Both the position numbers and the translations under genes were made by a program. Of a stretch of 33,736 bases of DNA, positions 1 through 7,100 are shown one piece after another. Location: NCBI GenBank assembly GCA_012514775.1, contig JAAYZQ010000159.1:1-33736 (forward strand). The letters are read 5' to 3'. The notes beneath the pieces are model-generated. The model made no database searches. It saw nothing but the letters and a program-made list of their open reading frames with translations, and was not told where the DNA came from. This DNA comes from Anaerolineaceae bacterium. GTDB taxonomy: Bacteria; Chloroflexota; Anaerolineae; JAAYZQ01. Numbering within the stretch: the stretch's first letter is position 1; each line of letters opens with the position of its first letter.

Positions 1-44
1 GGCTGCGCTGGTGCAAGGTGCCGGCTGCGCTGGTGCAAGGTGCC
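1..44. repeat. Tandem 22-bp repeat, two copies
   Basis: Bases 1-22 and 23-44 are identical 22-mers starting GGCTGCGCTG. The array touches the left edge of the window, so more copies may lie upstream. It ends 8 bases before the -35 of the first promoter. Its function is unknown. Confidence 0.9.
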
Positions 45-52
45 GTCGTCCA

Positions 53-81
53 TTGACCCGGCAGGGTTCTTCGACTATAAT
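53..81 (+). promoter_or_regulatory. Sigma-70-type promoter for the deacetylase/methyltransferase pair
   Basis: TTGACC at 53-58 and TATAAT at 76-81 are separated by exactly 17 bases, close to the primary sigma factor consensus. Transcription would start near 88, leaving a leader of about 220 bases before the deacetylase gene. No other candidate promoter is nearer to that gene. Confidence 0.8.
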
Positions 82-112
82 GCGTCCATGGAGGATCGTC
101 AGGGAGCGGGCG

Positions 113-168
113 GCGAGTTCCATGCAATCAAGGAGTCCCGGACTTGTCCGGGTGAGCCTGCTCCATGG
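113..168. repeat. 56-bp dyad repeat, copy A
   Basis: Copy A matches copy B (192-247) at 51 of 56 positions by eye. Its core, 137-152, is a near-perfect hairpin: CCCGGAC, two T, GTCCGGG. This resembles REP-like palindromic units, although no family can be named from the sequence alone. Confidence 0.8.
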
Positions 169-191
169 AAAGAATTCGACCGGGCTTGGCA

Positions 192-247
192 GCGAGTTCC
201 ATGCAGCCGAGGAGTGCCGGACTTGTCCGGGTGAGCCTGCTCGATGG
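192..247. repeat. 56-bp dyad repeat, copy B
   Basis: This is the second direct copy of the repeat at 113-168, offset by 79 bases. One base of the left hairpin arm differs from copy A, so its own stem is slightly weaker. Its core can also pair with the inverted copy at 253-276. Confidence 0.8.
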
Positions 248-252
248 GGAAG

Positions 253-276
253 CACCCCGGACAAGTCGGGACTCCT
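253..276. repeat. Inverted copy of the repeat core
   Basis: This segment is the reverse complement of the core of copies A and B, with one extra C and one missing C. It could form a long stem with either direct copy in the transcript. It ends 40 bases before the probable deacetylase start. Confidence 0.75.
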
Positions 277-315
277 GAGCCGCGGATGGCATCCTGATAC
301 CTGGTGCCCGAACCT

Positions 316-1182
316 ATGGACAAAAAGCTCATCGTAAACGCCGACGACTACGGGCGGGCCCCGGGCGTGTCCCGCGGGATCCTGGAGGCGCACCGCCGGG
401 GGATCGTCACCAGCACGACGGTCATGATCAACCAGCCGGGCGTGGAGCCGCAGCTTGCCGACGCCCTGGCCTCTCCCGGGCTGGGGGTGGGCCTGCACCT
501 CGTCTTTACCGCCGGGCAGCCGGTCCTCCCGCCCGGCGACGTCCCGGGCCTTGTGGACGGCCGCGGTCGCTTCCTGGAACAGCACAGCCTGTGGGCCCGC
601 GCCGAGGAGATTCCCCTGGCCCAGCTCCGCGCCGAGCTGGAGGCCCAGGTGGAGCGCTTTCGCGCCCTGGCGGGGCGCCCGCCCGACCACCTGGACTGCC
701 ACCACTTTGTCCACCTCTACCCGCCCTTCTTCCAGGTCTATGCCGACCTGGCCCACCGCCTGGGGCTGCCCTTGCGGGTGCCCTTTCCACTGGAAGCCGA
801 CTTTCGCCTGGCCGAGGAAGCGCTGCCCTACCTGGAGGGGTTTCCCCGGGACCGGGTGCGGGGCATGATCGTCACCAACACGGCCCTCCTTCGGGCCCGC
901 GGCCTGGCCCATCCCGACGCCTTTATCAGCACCTTTTTCGGCGGCGCATCGCTGACGCTGGAACACCTGTTCGCCATCGTCGACGGCCTGCCCCCCGGCG
1001 TCAGCGAGCTGATGTGTCACCCCGGCTACGACGACCCGGGCCTGGCGGGCAGCGGGTACCGTGCCGAGCGGGAGGTCGAGCTGCGGCTGCTCACCGACCC
1101 GCGGCTGCGCCGCCACCTGGAGGAGGCAGGCGTGGCGCTGGTCACCTACGGCGCCCTGGGGACCGGGCGGGCCGTGGTATGA
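316..1182 (+). CDS. ChbG/HpnK-family (YdjC-like) carbohydrate deacetylase
   Basis: The 288-residue product belongs to the YdjC/ChbG/HpnK family of metal-dependent deacetylases, which remove acetyl groups from N-acetylated sugars such as chitooligosaccharides or hopanoid-linked glucosamine. The N-terminal NADDYG motif supplies the metal-binding Asp, the CHHFVHLYP segment in mid-protein the His pair, and the MCHPGYDD motif near the C terminus further active-site residues. There is no signal peptide, so it should be cytoplasmic. I chose ATG at 316 because the family motif follows closely; an in-frame GTG at 304 would add four residues, and neither start has a clear ribosome site. The stop overlaps the next start (ATGA). 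The substrate cannot be told from sequence. Confidence 0.88.
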   Translation: MDKKLIVNADDYGRAPGVSRGILEAHRRGIVTSTTVMINQPGVEPQLADALASPGLGVGLHLVFTAGQPVLPPGDVPGLVDGRGRFLEQHSLWARAEEIPLAQLRAELEAQVERFRALAGRPPDHLDCHHFVHLYPPFFQVYADLAHRLGLPLRVPFPLEADFRLAEEALPYLEGFPRDRVRGMIVTNTALLRARGLAHPDAFISTFFGGASLTLEHLFAIVDGLPPGVSELMCHPGYDDPGLAGSGYRAEREVELRLLTDPRLRRHLEEAGVALVTYGALGTGRAVV

Positions 1183-1835
1183 GGATTCTCTGGCGCCGGC
1201 TCATCGCCTTTGGCTTTCGGCTGCTGTACAACGAGTTGGCCTGGCTCTACGACCCGGTGAGCTGGCTCGCCTCGATGGGGCTGTGGCGGCGCTGGCAGCG
1301 CACCGCGCTGGATTTCCTGCCGGCCCCGGGCGCCCGGGTGCTGGAGCTGGGCATTGGCCCGGGCCACCTGCTCGCCGAGCTGGCCGCCAGGGGCTACCGC
1401 GCCGCTGGCCTCGACCTGTCGCGGGCCATGGTGCGCCGGGCCGGCCGCCGGCTGCGCCGCCTGGGGTCGTCCGAGCCGGGGTCCGCCGTGTGCCGGGGAC
1501 GGGCCGGCGCCCTGCCCTTTGCCGCCGGCTCCTTTGACGCGGCCCTGGCGACCTTTCCCACCGCCTACATCGCCGATCCTGCCTGCCTGGACGGCCTGGC
1601 GCGGGTGCTGCGCCCCGGCGGGCGTCTCATCGTCGTCGAGGAAGCCGTGTTGAGCAGGCGCGGGCTCGTATCCCGCCTGCTGGAGTGGCTCTACCGCGTT
1701 ACCGGCCAGCGGGGGCCGGGAGCCCCCGGCCTGGCAGCTCGCCTGGAGGCGGCCGGCTTTCGCGCCTGGCGCGAGACCCTGCCCGTGGAGGGCACGGCCG
1801 TGCGACTGGTCCTCGCTGAGACGCCGGGCGAATAG
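1179..1835 (+). CDS. Class I SAM-dependent methyltransferase
   Basis: The 218-residue product has the Rossmann-type SAM-binding motif I (VLELGIGPGHLL) around residues 50-60, an acidic motif II segment (GLDLS), and a post-motif segment ending LRPGGRLIVVEEA. Together these fit the UbiE/BioC-like Methyltransf_11 group. The N-terminal stretch rich in Trp, Tyr and Leu may contact a membrane or lipid substrate. Its ATG overlaps the stop of the deacetylase gene, so the two are probably translated together and may act on the same glycolipid or sugar; that link is inference. The methyl acceptor is unknown. Confidence 0.85.
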   Translation: MRILWRRLIAFGFRLLYNELAWLYDPVSWLASMGLWRRWQRTALDFLPAPGARVLELGIGPGHLLAELAARGYRAAGLDLSRAMVRRAGRRLRRLGSSEPGSAVCRGRAGALPFAAGSFDAALATFPTAYIADPACLDGLARVLRPGGRLIVVEEAVLSRRGLVSRLLEWLYRVTGQRGPGAPGLAARLEAAGFRAWRETLPVEGTAVRLVLAETPGE

Positions 1836-1863
1836 AACCCTTGTTCGCATTGTACCCTTCAAA

Positions 1864-1892
1864 TTGACGGAAACCTGGTTTCAGGGTATACT
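1864..1892 (+). promoter_or_regulatory. Promoter of the nitrilase-like operon
   Basis: TTGACG at 1864-1869 and TATACT at 1887-1892 are 17 bases apart. Initiation would fall near 1899. The next gene starts at 1924 and has an AAGGAG ribosome site just upstream. Confidence 0.75.
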
Positions 1893-1923
1893 GGTTCATC
1901 GAGACCGTTCAAGGAGTGTCGAC

Positions 1924-2757
1924 ATGCAAGAGATCACTGTTGCCGCCGTGCAAATGTACCCGGTCCTGGGCAAGGTGGAGGATAACCTCATCGCCATGAC
2001 CAAATTCGTGGACAAGATCTGCTCCGAGCAAAAGGTGGACCTCATCGTCTTTCCCGAGCTGGCCACCACGGGGTACGAGCTTGGCCTGCAATTCACCGAC
2101 GTCGCCGAGCGGGTGCCCGGCCACACGGTCAACCTGCTGGCCCAACGTGCCGCGGACTATGGCACGCACATCGTCTTTGGCCTGGTTTCCAAGGAAAAGG
2201 TTGAGAGCATCCTCTACAATGCGGCCGTCGTCATCGGCCCTGACGGCGAGATCCTGGGCGAATACCGCAAGCTGCACCTGCCCGGGGAGGAGCGCCTCGC
2301 CTTCCGGCCCGGCTACCGGCTGCCCGTCTTCGAGGGGAGTTTCGGCCTGATGGGCGTCCTCCTGGGCTGGGATCTGGCCTTCCCCGAGGCCGCCCGCAGC
2401 TTGGCCCTGGACGGGGCCGAGATCCTGTGCGTCTGCGCCAACTGGGGCCACCCGCCTGCCGAGCCCGAGGACCTGTACCGCCAGGAGTGGCGCACCTACG
2501 TCCAGGCCCGCGCCCTGGAAAACGCCTTCTTTACCGTCGCCAGCAACCGCATCGGCGAGGAGTACAGCTACCACTTTTTCGGCGAGAGCATGGTCGTCGG
2601 CCCCCGGGGCGAGGTCTATGCCTCCATCGACGAAGAGATCGAGGGCTATGCCCTGACGACGGTGGACCTGGACGCCGTGCGTAAGGCGCGGGAAGAGCTG
2701 CAGCTCATCCAGTGCCGGGTGCCGACCGCGTACCGGTCCGTGGTGCGCAAGTACTAG
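1924..2757 (+). CDS. Nitrilase-superfamily protein lacking the catalytic cysteine
   Basis: The 277-residue product has the carbon-nitrogen hydrolase fold. The first catalytic Glu is E45 (FPELATTGYE) and the catalytic Lys is K116 (YRKLHLPGEE). The third catalytic residue, a Cys that normally precedes the aromatic-Asp pair in ICYD/ICWD-type motifs, is Gly148 here (LLGWDLAFPE, codon GGC at 2365). Without it the usual thioester chemistry should not work. The rest of the domain looks intact and full length, so this may be a pseudoenzyme, a protein with another role, or a single-base change (TGC to GGC) or sequence error. An in-frame start at 1864 lies on the promoter; ATG 1924 has a good AAGGAG site. 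It heads a tightly spaced operon. Confidence 0.88.
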   Translation: MQEITVAAVQMYPVLGKVEDNLIAMTKFVDKICSEQKVDLIVFPELATTGYELGLQFTDVAERVPGHTVNLLAQRAADYGTHIVFGLVSKEKVESILYNAAVVIGPDGEILGEYRKLHLPGEERLAFRPGYRLPVFEGSFGLMGVLLGWDLAFPEAARSLALDGAEILCVCANWGHPPAEPEDLYRQEWRTYVQARALENAFFTVASNRIGEEYSYHFFGESMVVGPRGEVYASIDEEIEGYALTTVDLDAVRKAREELQLIQCRVPTAYRSVVRKY

Positions 2758-2760
2758 CCC

Positions 2761-3108
2761 ATGGTTTTCCCTGCGGTCATTTCCCTTGCCATCGGCCTGC
2801 TGATGGTGGGCCAGTGGGTCTTTTTCCTGGTCAGCGGGCAGGTGCCCGAGCTGGAGACCGAGCCGCGGGCCATCCGCTTCCACCTGGCTGCCGAGTTCCT
2901 GACGGCCGGCGCCCTGGTGGCGGCGGGCCTGGGCCTGCTTCTGGACGCCGGCTGGGGCCGGAGCCTGTACCTGGTGGCGACCGGCATGCTGCTCTACACC
3001 CTGGTCAACAGCCCCGGCTATTTCGCTCAGAGGGGCCAGTGGGCCCTGGTGGGCATGTTTGCCGTCCTGCTGGTGCTGGCCCTCGCCGGCCTGGCCCTGG
3101 TGTTCTGA
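2761..3108 (+). CDS. Small four-helix membrane protein, function unknown
   Basis: This 115-residue product is almost wholly hydrophobic, with four likely transmembrane segments at about residues 3-25, 42-62, 67-86 and 93-114. The start lies three bases after the stop of the nitrilase-like gene, so it is probably co-transcribed and translated by re-initiation. I recognise no family motif. It could anchor or serve the neighbouring enzymes, but nothing in the sequence shows this. Confidence 0.7.
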   Translation: MVFPAVISLAIGLLMVGQWVFFLVSGQVPELETEPRAIRFHLAAEFLTAGALVAAGLGLLLDAGWGRSLYLVATGMLLYTLVNSPGYFAQRGQWALVGMFAVLLVLALAGLALVF

Positions 3109-3177
3109 ACCGCCTACCGGTGCATTGCAGCTGCCGTTGCTGCGATGCACCTGGTGCAGTCTGCGGAAGGAGGAAGT

Positions 3178-3534
3178 ATGCCCCATCTCGTGCTCGAATA
3201 CAGCGACAACGTCACGCAGCAGGTGGATTGGAGCGCCCTGTTCTCCAGCCTGCACCAGGCGGTGGCCGAGGCAGGCGCGCCCGTGCGGAACTGCAAGAGC
3301 CGCGCCATCCGCCACGAGGCCTACCACGTGGCCGACGGCCGGCCCGGTGGCGCCTTCCTGCACCTGACCATCGGCCTCCTGGCGGGGCGTACGGACGAGG
3401 TGAAAGCCGCCCTCACCCGCCGGTGCCTTGAGCTGCTGGCCGAGACGTTCCGTCCCTCGCTGGGCTCCCTGGACCTGCAGCTCAGCGTCGAGCTGCGCGA
3501 CCTGCATCGCGAGAGCTACCAGAGGGTCCCCTGA
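3178..3534 (+). CDS. Tautomerase-superfamily protein, 5-carboxymethyl-2-hydroxymuconate isomerase type
   Basis: The 118-residue product begins Met-Pro-His-Leu. In the tautomerase superfamily the Met is removed and Pro1 acts as the general base, so the start at 3178 is well fixed; it also has a strong GGAGGAAGT ribosome site. The length and the pattern through GGAFLHLTIGLLAGR resemble CHMI (HpaF-like) proteins of homoprotocatechuate degradation. No other gene of that pathway is visible here, so the substrate may differ. It lies between a small membrane protein and a NUDIX hydrolase in the same operon. Confidence 0.8.
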   Translation: MPHLVLEYSDNVTQQVDWSALFSSLHQAVAEAGAPVRNCKSRAIRHEAYHVADGRPGGAFLHLTIGLLAGRTDEVKAALTRRCLELLAETFRPSLGSLDLQLSVELRDLHRESYQRVP

Positions 3535-3552
3535 GGCGCCCCGGGAGGTGGA

Positions 3553-4098
3553 ATGATGTGGGAATGCCTGTCGTCCAGGTACCTGTGGCAGAGTCCGTGG
3601 TATAACCTGCGGGAGGACCGGGTGCGTACGCCCGAGGGCCGGGAGTTTACCTTTACCCTGGTGGACCATCCCGGCGCGGTGTGCATCGTGCCCGTCACCG
3701 CCGAGGGGCAGGTGGTCCTCATCCGGAACTATCGCTATCCCGTTGGCGAGCACTGCCTGGAGGTCCCGGCGGGCGGGCTCTCGTCAGACGCATCACCGGA
3801 AGATGCTGCCCGACGAGAGCTGGAGGAAGAGGTCGGCGGCACGGCGGCCGACCTGCAGTACGTCGGCCGCTTCTACGCCTCCAACGGCATATCCAACGAG
3901 ATCGTCCACGTCTACCTGGCCACCGGCGTCGAGCTGGGCGAGCCGGACCGCGAGACCACGGAAGAGATGGAGAGGCGCCTGGTAGGCGTCGACGAAGCGC
4001 TGCGCATGGCCCGCTCGGGCGAGATCAGCGATGCCCTGAGCGCGCTGGCGCTCCTGTGGTGCGAGGAGCGGCTGAGGGACGGCAAAGGATTGGGTTGA
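3553..4098 (+). CDS. NUDIX hydrolase, ADP-ribose pyrophosphatase type
   Basis: The 181-residue product carries a NUDIX box with the core RRELEEEVGG at about residues 85-94, which binds the divalent metals that cleave nucleoside diphosphate-linked compounds. The N-terminal half (VVLIRNYRYPVGEHCLEVPAGG) is typical of the ADP-ribose/NDP-sugar pyrophosphatase branch. The first, less conserved Glu of the box (usual GE) is Ala in GGLSSDASPED. The start at 3553 is an ATGATG with a GGGAGGTGG site; either ATG could be used. It is the last gene of the tight operon before a hairpin segment. Confidence 0.87.
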   Translation: MMWECLSSRYLWQSPWYNLREDRVRTPEGREFTFTLVDHPGAVCIVPVTAEGQVVLIRNYRYPVGEHCLEVPAGGLSSDASPEDAARRELEEEVGGTAADLQYVGRFYASNGISNEIVHVYLATGVELGEPDRETTEEMERRLVGVDEALRMARSGEISDALSALALLWCEERLRDGKGLG

Positions 4099-4108
4099 TA
4101 TCCCAACC

Positions 4109-4138
4109 GGCGTTCCGACAAATACGGTCGAGAACGCC
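4109..4138 (+). terminator. GC-rich hairpin after the NUDIX gene (attenuator or terminator candidate)
   Basis: GGCGTTC-CGAC at 4109-4119 pairs with GTCG-A-GAACGCC at 4127-4138, giving 11 base pairs with one bulged A and a seven-base loop. No T-run follows, so classic intrinsic termination is doubtful. The right arm can instead pair with a second copy of the left arm at 4150-4160, giving a mutually exclusive structure. Confidence 0.55.
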
Positions 4139-4160
4139 CGCATCTTGCCGGCGTTCTGAC
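4127..4160 (+). promoter_or_regulatory. Alternative hairpin upstream of the protease-nuclease gene
   Basis: GTC-G-AGAACGCC at 4127-4138 pairs with GGCGTTCTGAC at 4150-4160, with one bulged G and an eleven-base loop. The stem is about as long as the competing stem at 4109-4138. Two direct copies of CCGGCGTTC flank one inverted copy, so only one of the two hairpins can form at a time. The large gene starts 39 bases downstream. Confidence 0.45.
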
Positions 4161-4198
4161 GATGCCACGGGCGGTTCGTTTCTGAGGAGGAGCACACC

Positions 4199-7100
4199 AT
4201 GTCCGACGACTTGCTCTATTTCAACGGCCTGGACGGCGACACCGGGGGCTATGACCTGCCGCCCATGCGCGCCGAGGAGCTGGCGCGGGTCATCCACGGC
4301 GAGGCCACGCCGGAGAACCTCAACGAGCTGCGCTTTCGCTACGAGCAGCAGGCCGCGGCGCATTGGGGCGTAAGGGAGGGGGTGGACCCCACCAGGCTGG
4401 CGGAGGCCGGTTGGGGCATCATCTTTCCCACCTACCCGCCTTCGGACCCCGAGGGGGAGCGGAAGGCGAGGGATGTCGAGGCGGTCCGCGAGGCGCTCCA
4501 GCCGCTGCTCCGCCTGCGGGGCGAGCAGGCCGGCGAGCGGTTCGCGGCGTGGAATCAGGGCGCGGGCAAGGAGTTCCGCGTTGGCGTCGACACCAAGAAC
4601 GCCTATCTGGCGCGCCACGGCGCCGGCCCCGGCCCGGCGGACCCGGCCAGGGTGCCCTACTACCTGCTCATCGCCGGCAGCCCGGCCGACGTCCCCTACC
4701 GCTTCCAGTCCCAGCTCGACGTCCAGTACGCCGTGGGCCGCATCCACTTCCAATCGCCGGACGAGTACGCGGCCTACGCCGCCGCCGTCGTCGCCGCCGA
4801 AACGACCCCCGGGCGGCTGCCCCGCCGGGCGGCCTTTTTCGGCGTCGCCAACCCCGACGACCGCGCCACCGCCCTGAGCGCGACCAACCTCCTGCAGCCC
4901 CTGGCGCGGCACGTGCGCCAGGAGCACGGCGATTGGGCCGTCGCGACCTACGCCGCGGAGCAGGCCACCAAGGCGACGCTGGCCTCTCTGCTGGGCGGGG
5001 CAGGTACCCCGTCACTCCTCTTTGCCGCCGGCCACGGCATGAAATTCGCCAACGGCAGTCCTCGCCAGCTTGCCCACCAGGGCGCCCTCGTCTGCCAGGA
5101 CTGGCCCGGCCCGCGGCAGTGGAAGGACGCCATCCCCCAGGATTTCTATTTCGCCGGCGACGACCTGGCGGGGGACGCCGACCTCCAGAGGCTCGTGGCC
5201 TTTTTCTTTGCCTGCTACGGCGGCGGCACGCCCCAGTTCGACCAGTTCGTCCCGCCAGGCCAGTCGGGCGCCCGCCCGGAGATCGCCCCCTACCCCTTTC
5301 TGGCGCAACTTCCGGCGCGGATGCTGGCCCGGCCCCACGGCGCCCTGGCCGTGGTGGGCCACGTGGAGCGCGCCTGGGGCTATTCCTTCAACTGGCCCGG
5401 GGCGGGCGTGCAGACGGCGGTCTTTGAGAGTATGCTGGACCGGCTCCTGAAGGGCCATCCCGTCGGCTCGGCCCTGGAGTATTTCGACGAGCGCTACGCC
5501 GAGCTGTCCACGCTGCTCAGCGATGCCCTGGAGGACGCCAGGTTCGGCAAGAGCATAGACTCGCTGGAGATGGCCGGCATGTGGACGGCCAACAACGACG
5601 CCCGCGGCTATGCCATCATCGGCGACCCGGCGGTGCGTCTGCCCGTGGCCGAGGGGCCGGAAGGCGAGGTCGAGCGGCCCTCGGTCACGCTTGCCACGCC
5701 GCCCCCTACCGAGACCGTGGCCCCTTCCTCCGAGGCGCGTGCCGGGGATGGCGCGCCGGCCGGAGGCGGGGCGGGCCCTGGCAATCCCGGTGAGCCGGCG
5801 CCGCCGGCCGATCCCTTCGAGGCCATGCTGCGCCAGACGGAGAGGCGCTTTGCCGAGCGCGAGGAAGTGCGCAACGAGGCCCGGACCAAGATCGAGGCGG
5901 GCAGGATCCTGGAAGCGGACACGCCCGAGCGGGTCGCCAGGCGCCTGCGCCGCCTGAAGATCGACCCCGGCGAGGCCTTTGCCCTGGGCTCCATGGAGAG
6001 CTTTGGCTCGATCTCGTCGCCGCGTGTGCTGCCCTCCGAGCCGGCCGTCCTGGAGCGGATCATGGGCACCAGCGACCTCATGGGCGTCAGCTTCCTGGAG
6101 CTGGGGCTGCTCATCTCGCGCACGGTGGGCCGGGTGCACTGCCGCAACCGCACCGGCCGGACGGTGGCCTATGGGACGGGCTTTATGGTCTCGCCGCGCC
6201 TGATGCTGACCAACAACCACGTCCTCGACAGCGCCGAGGCGGCGGCCTACGGCCAGATCGAGTTCGACTATCAGATCGGGCTGGACGGCAAGCCGGCGGC
6301 ATCGGCCTTTGTCGGGCTGTCGCCGGACGAGTTCTTTTTGACCGACAGGGAGCTGGATTACACCCTCGTCGCCGTGCAGACCGAGCGAGCCGAGGGACGC
6401 GCCCTGGAGTTCGGCTGGAACCGGCTCACCGACGAGGAGGGTAAGGTCATCAAGGGCGAGTACGTGAACATCGTCCAGCATCCCAACGGCGAGCCGAAGC
6501 AACTGGCCCTGCGCGAGAACCGGGTCGAGGACGCCCTGGAACAGTGGCTGCACTATCGCACTGACACCGCGCCGGGCTCGTCGGGCGCGCCGGTGTACAA
6601 CGACCAGTGGGAGGTGGTGGCCCTCCACCACTCGGGTGTGCCCCGCCGGGACGACGAGGGCCGCATCCTGGCCCGCGACGGCCAGGTCTGGCAGCCGGCC
6701 ATGGGCGAGCACCGCATTGACTGGATCGCCAACGAGGGGGCGCGGATCAGCCGCATCGTGCGCCACGTCAAGGCGCAGCCCCTGTCGCCGACGGCCGATC
6801 GCCTGCGGGCCGAGATGCTGGACAGCGCGCTCCCGGTGCTGCTGTCGACCCGGCTGCCGGAGCCTATCCAGAAAGAAGAGGGCCCCGAACCGGCGGCCTC
6901 CCAGCCCGCGCCGGGCGGCGGGGTCACCTTGACGATCCCCTTGCAGGTGACCGTGCACCTGGGGCCGCCGGTCCAGGCCCAGGTGAGCCAGGCGGCGGGT
7001 GCCATCACCGCCTTGACGCCCGGCGCGCCGGCCGGCGTGCAGACACCGGTGCCGCAGGCCGATGCAGACGTGGCCGAAGCCCTGGCCGAGTTCAAGATCG

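Larger units (their letters stand above)
82..303 (+). other. Repeat-containing leader, no convincing gene
   Basis: This untranslated stretch lies between the promoter and the deacetylase gene. It holds two direct copies of a 56-base repeat and one inverted copy of the repeat core. Short open frames cross it, but the copies are 79 bases apart, which is not a multiple of three. The repeats are therefore read in different frames, which argues against coding. Confidence 0.6.

Noticed and set aside
591..1178. Long reading frame fused in front of the 1179-1835 methyltransferase
   Set aside because: It is a shadow of the deacetylase gene in another frame; the ATGA overlap gives a natural start at 1179.
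1849..1854. Minus-strand TACAAT between the methyltransferase and nitrilase-like genes
   Set aside because: No -35 of the local TTGNNN type lies 17 bases away (CAGGTT), and no minus-strand gene follows.
1909..3753. Long minus-strand frames opposite real genes, here and elsewhere (for example 5012-7288 and 14254-16437)
   Set aside because: Their composition is that of reverse-strand shadows of GC-rich genes, with no domains or ribosome sites.
4095..4123. TTGATA with ACAAAT as a promoter for the protease-nuclease gene
   Set aside because: The -10 match is poor and the -35 overlaps the NUDIX stop codon; the other promoters in the window are far better.
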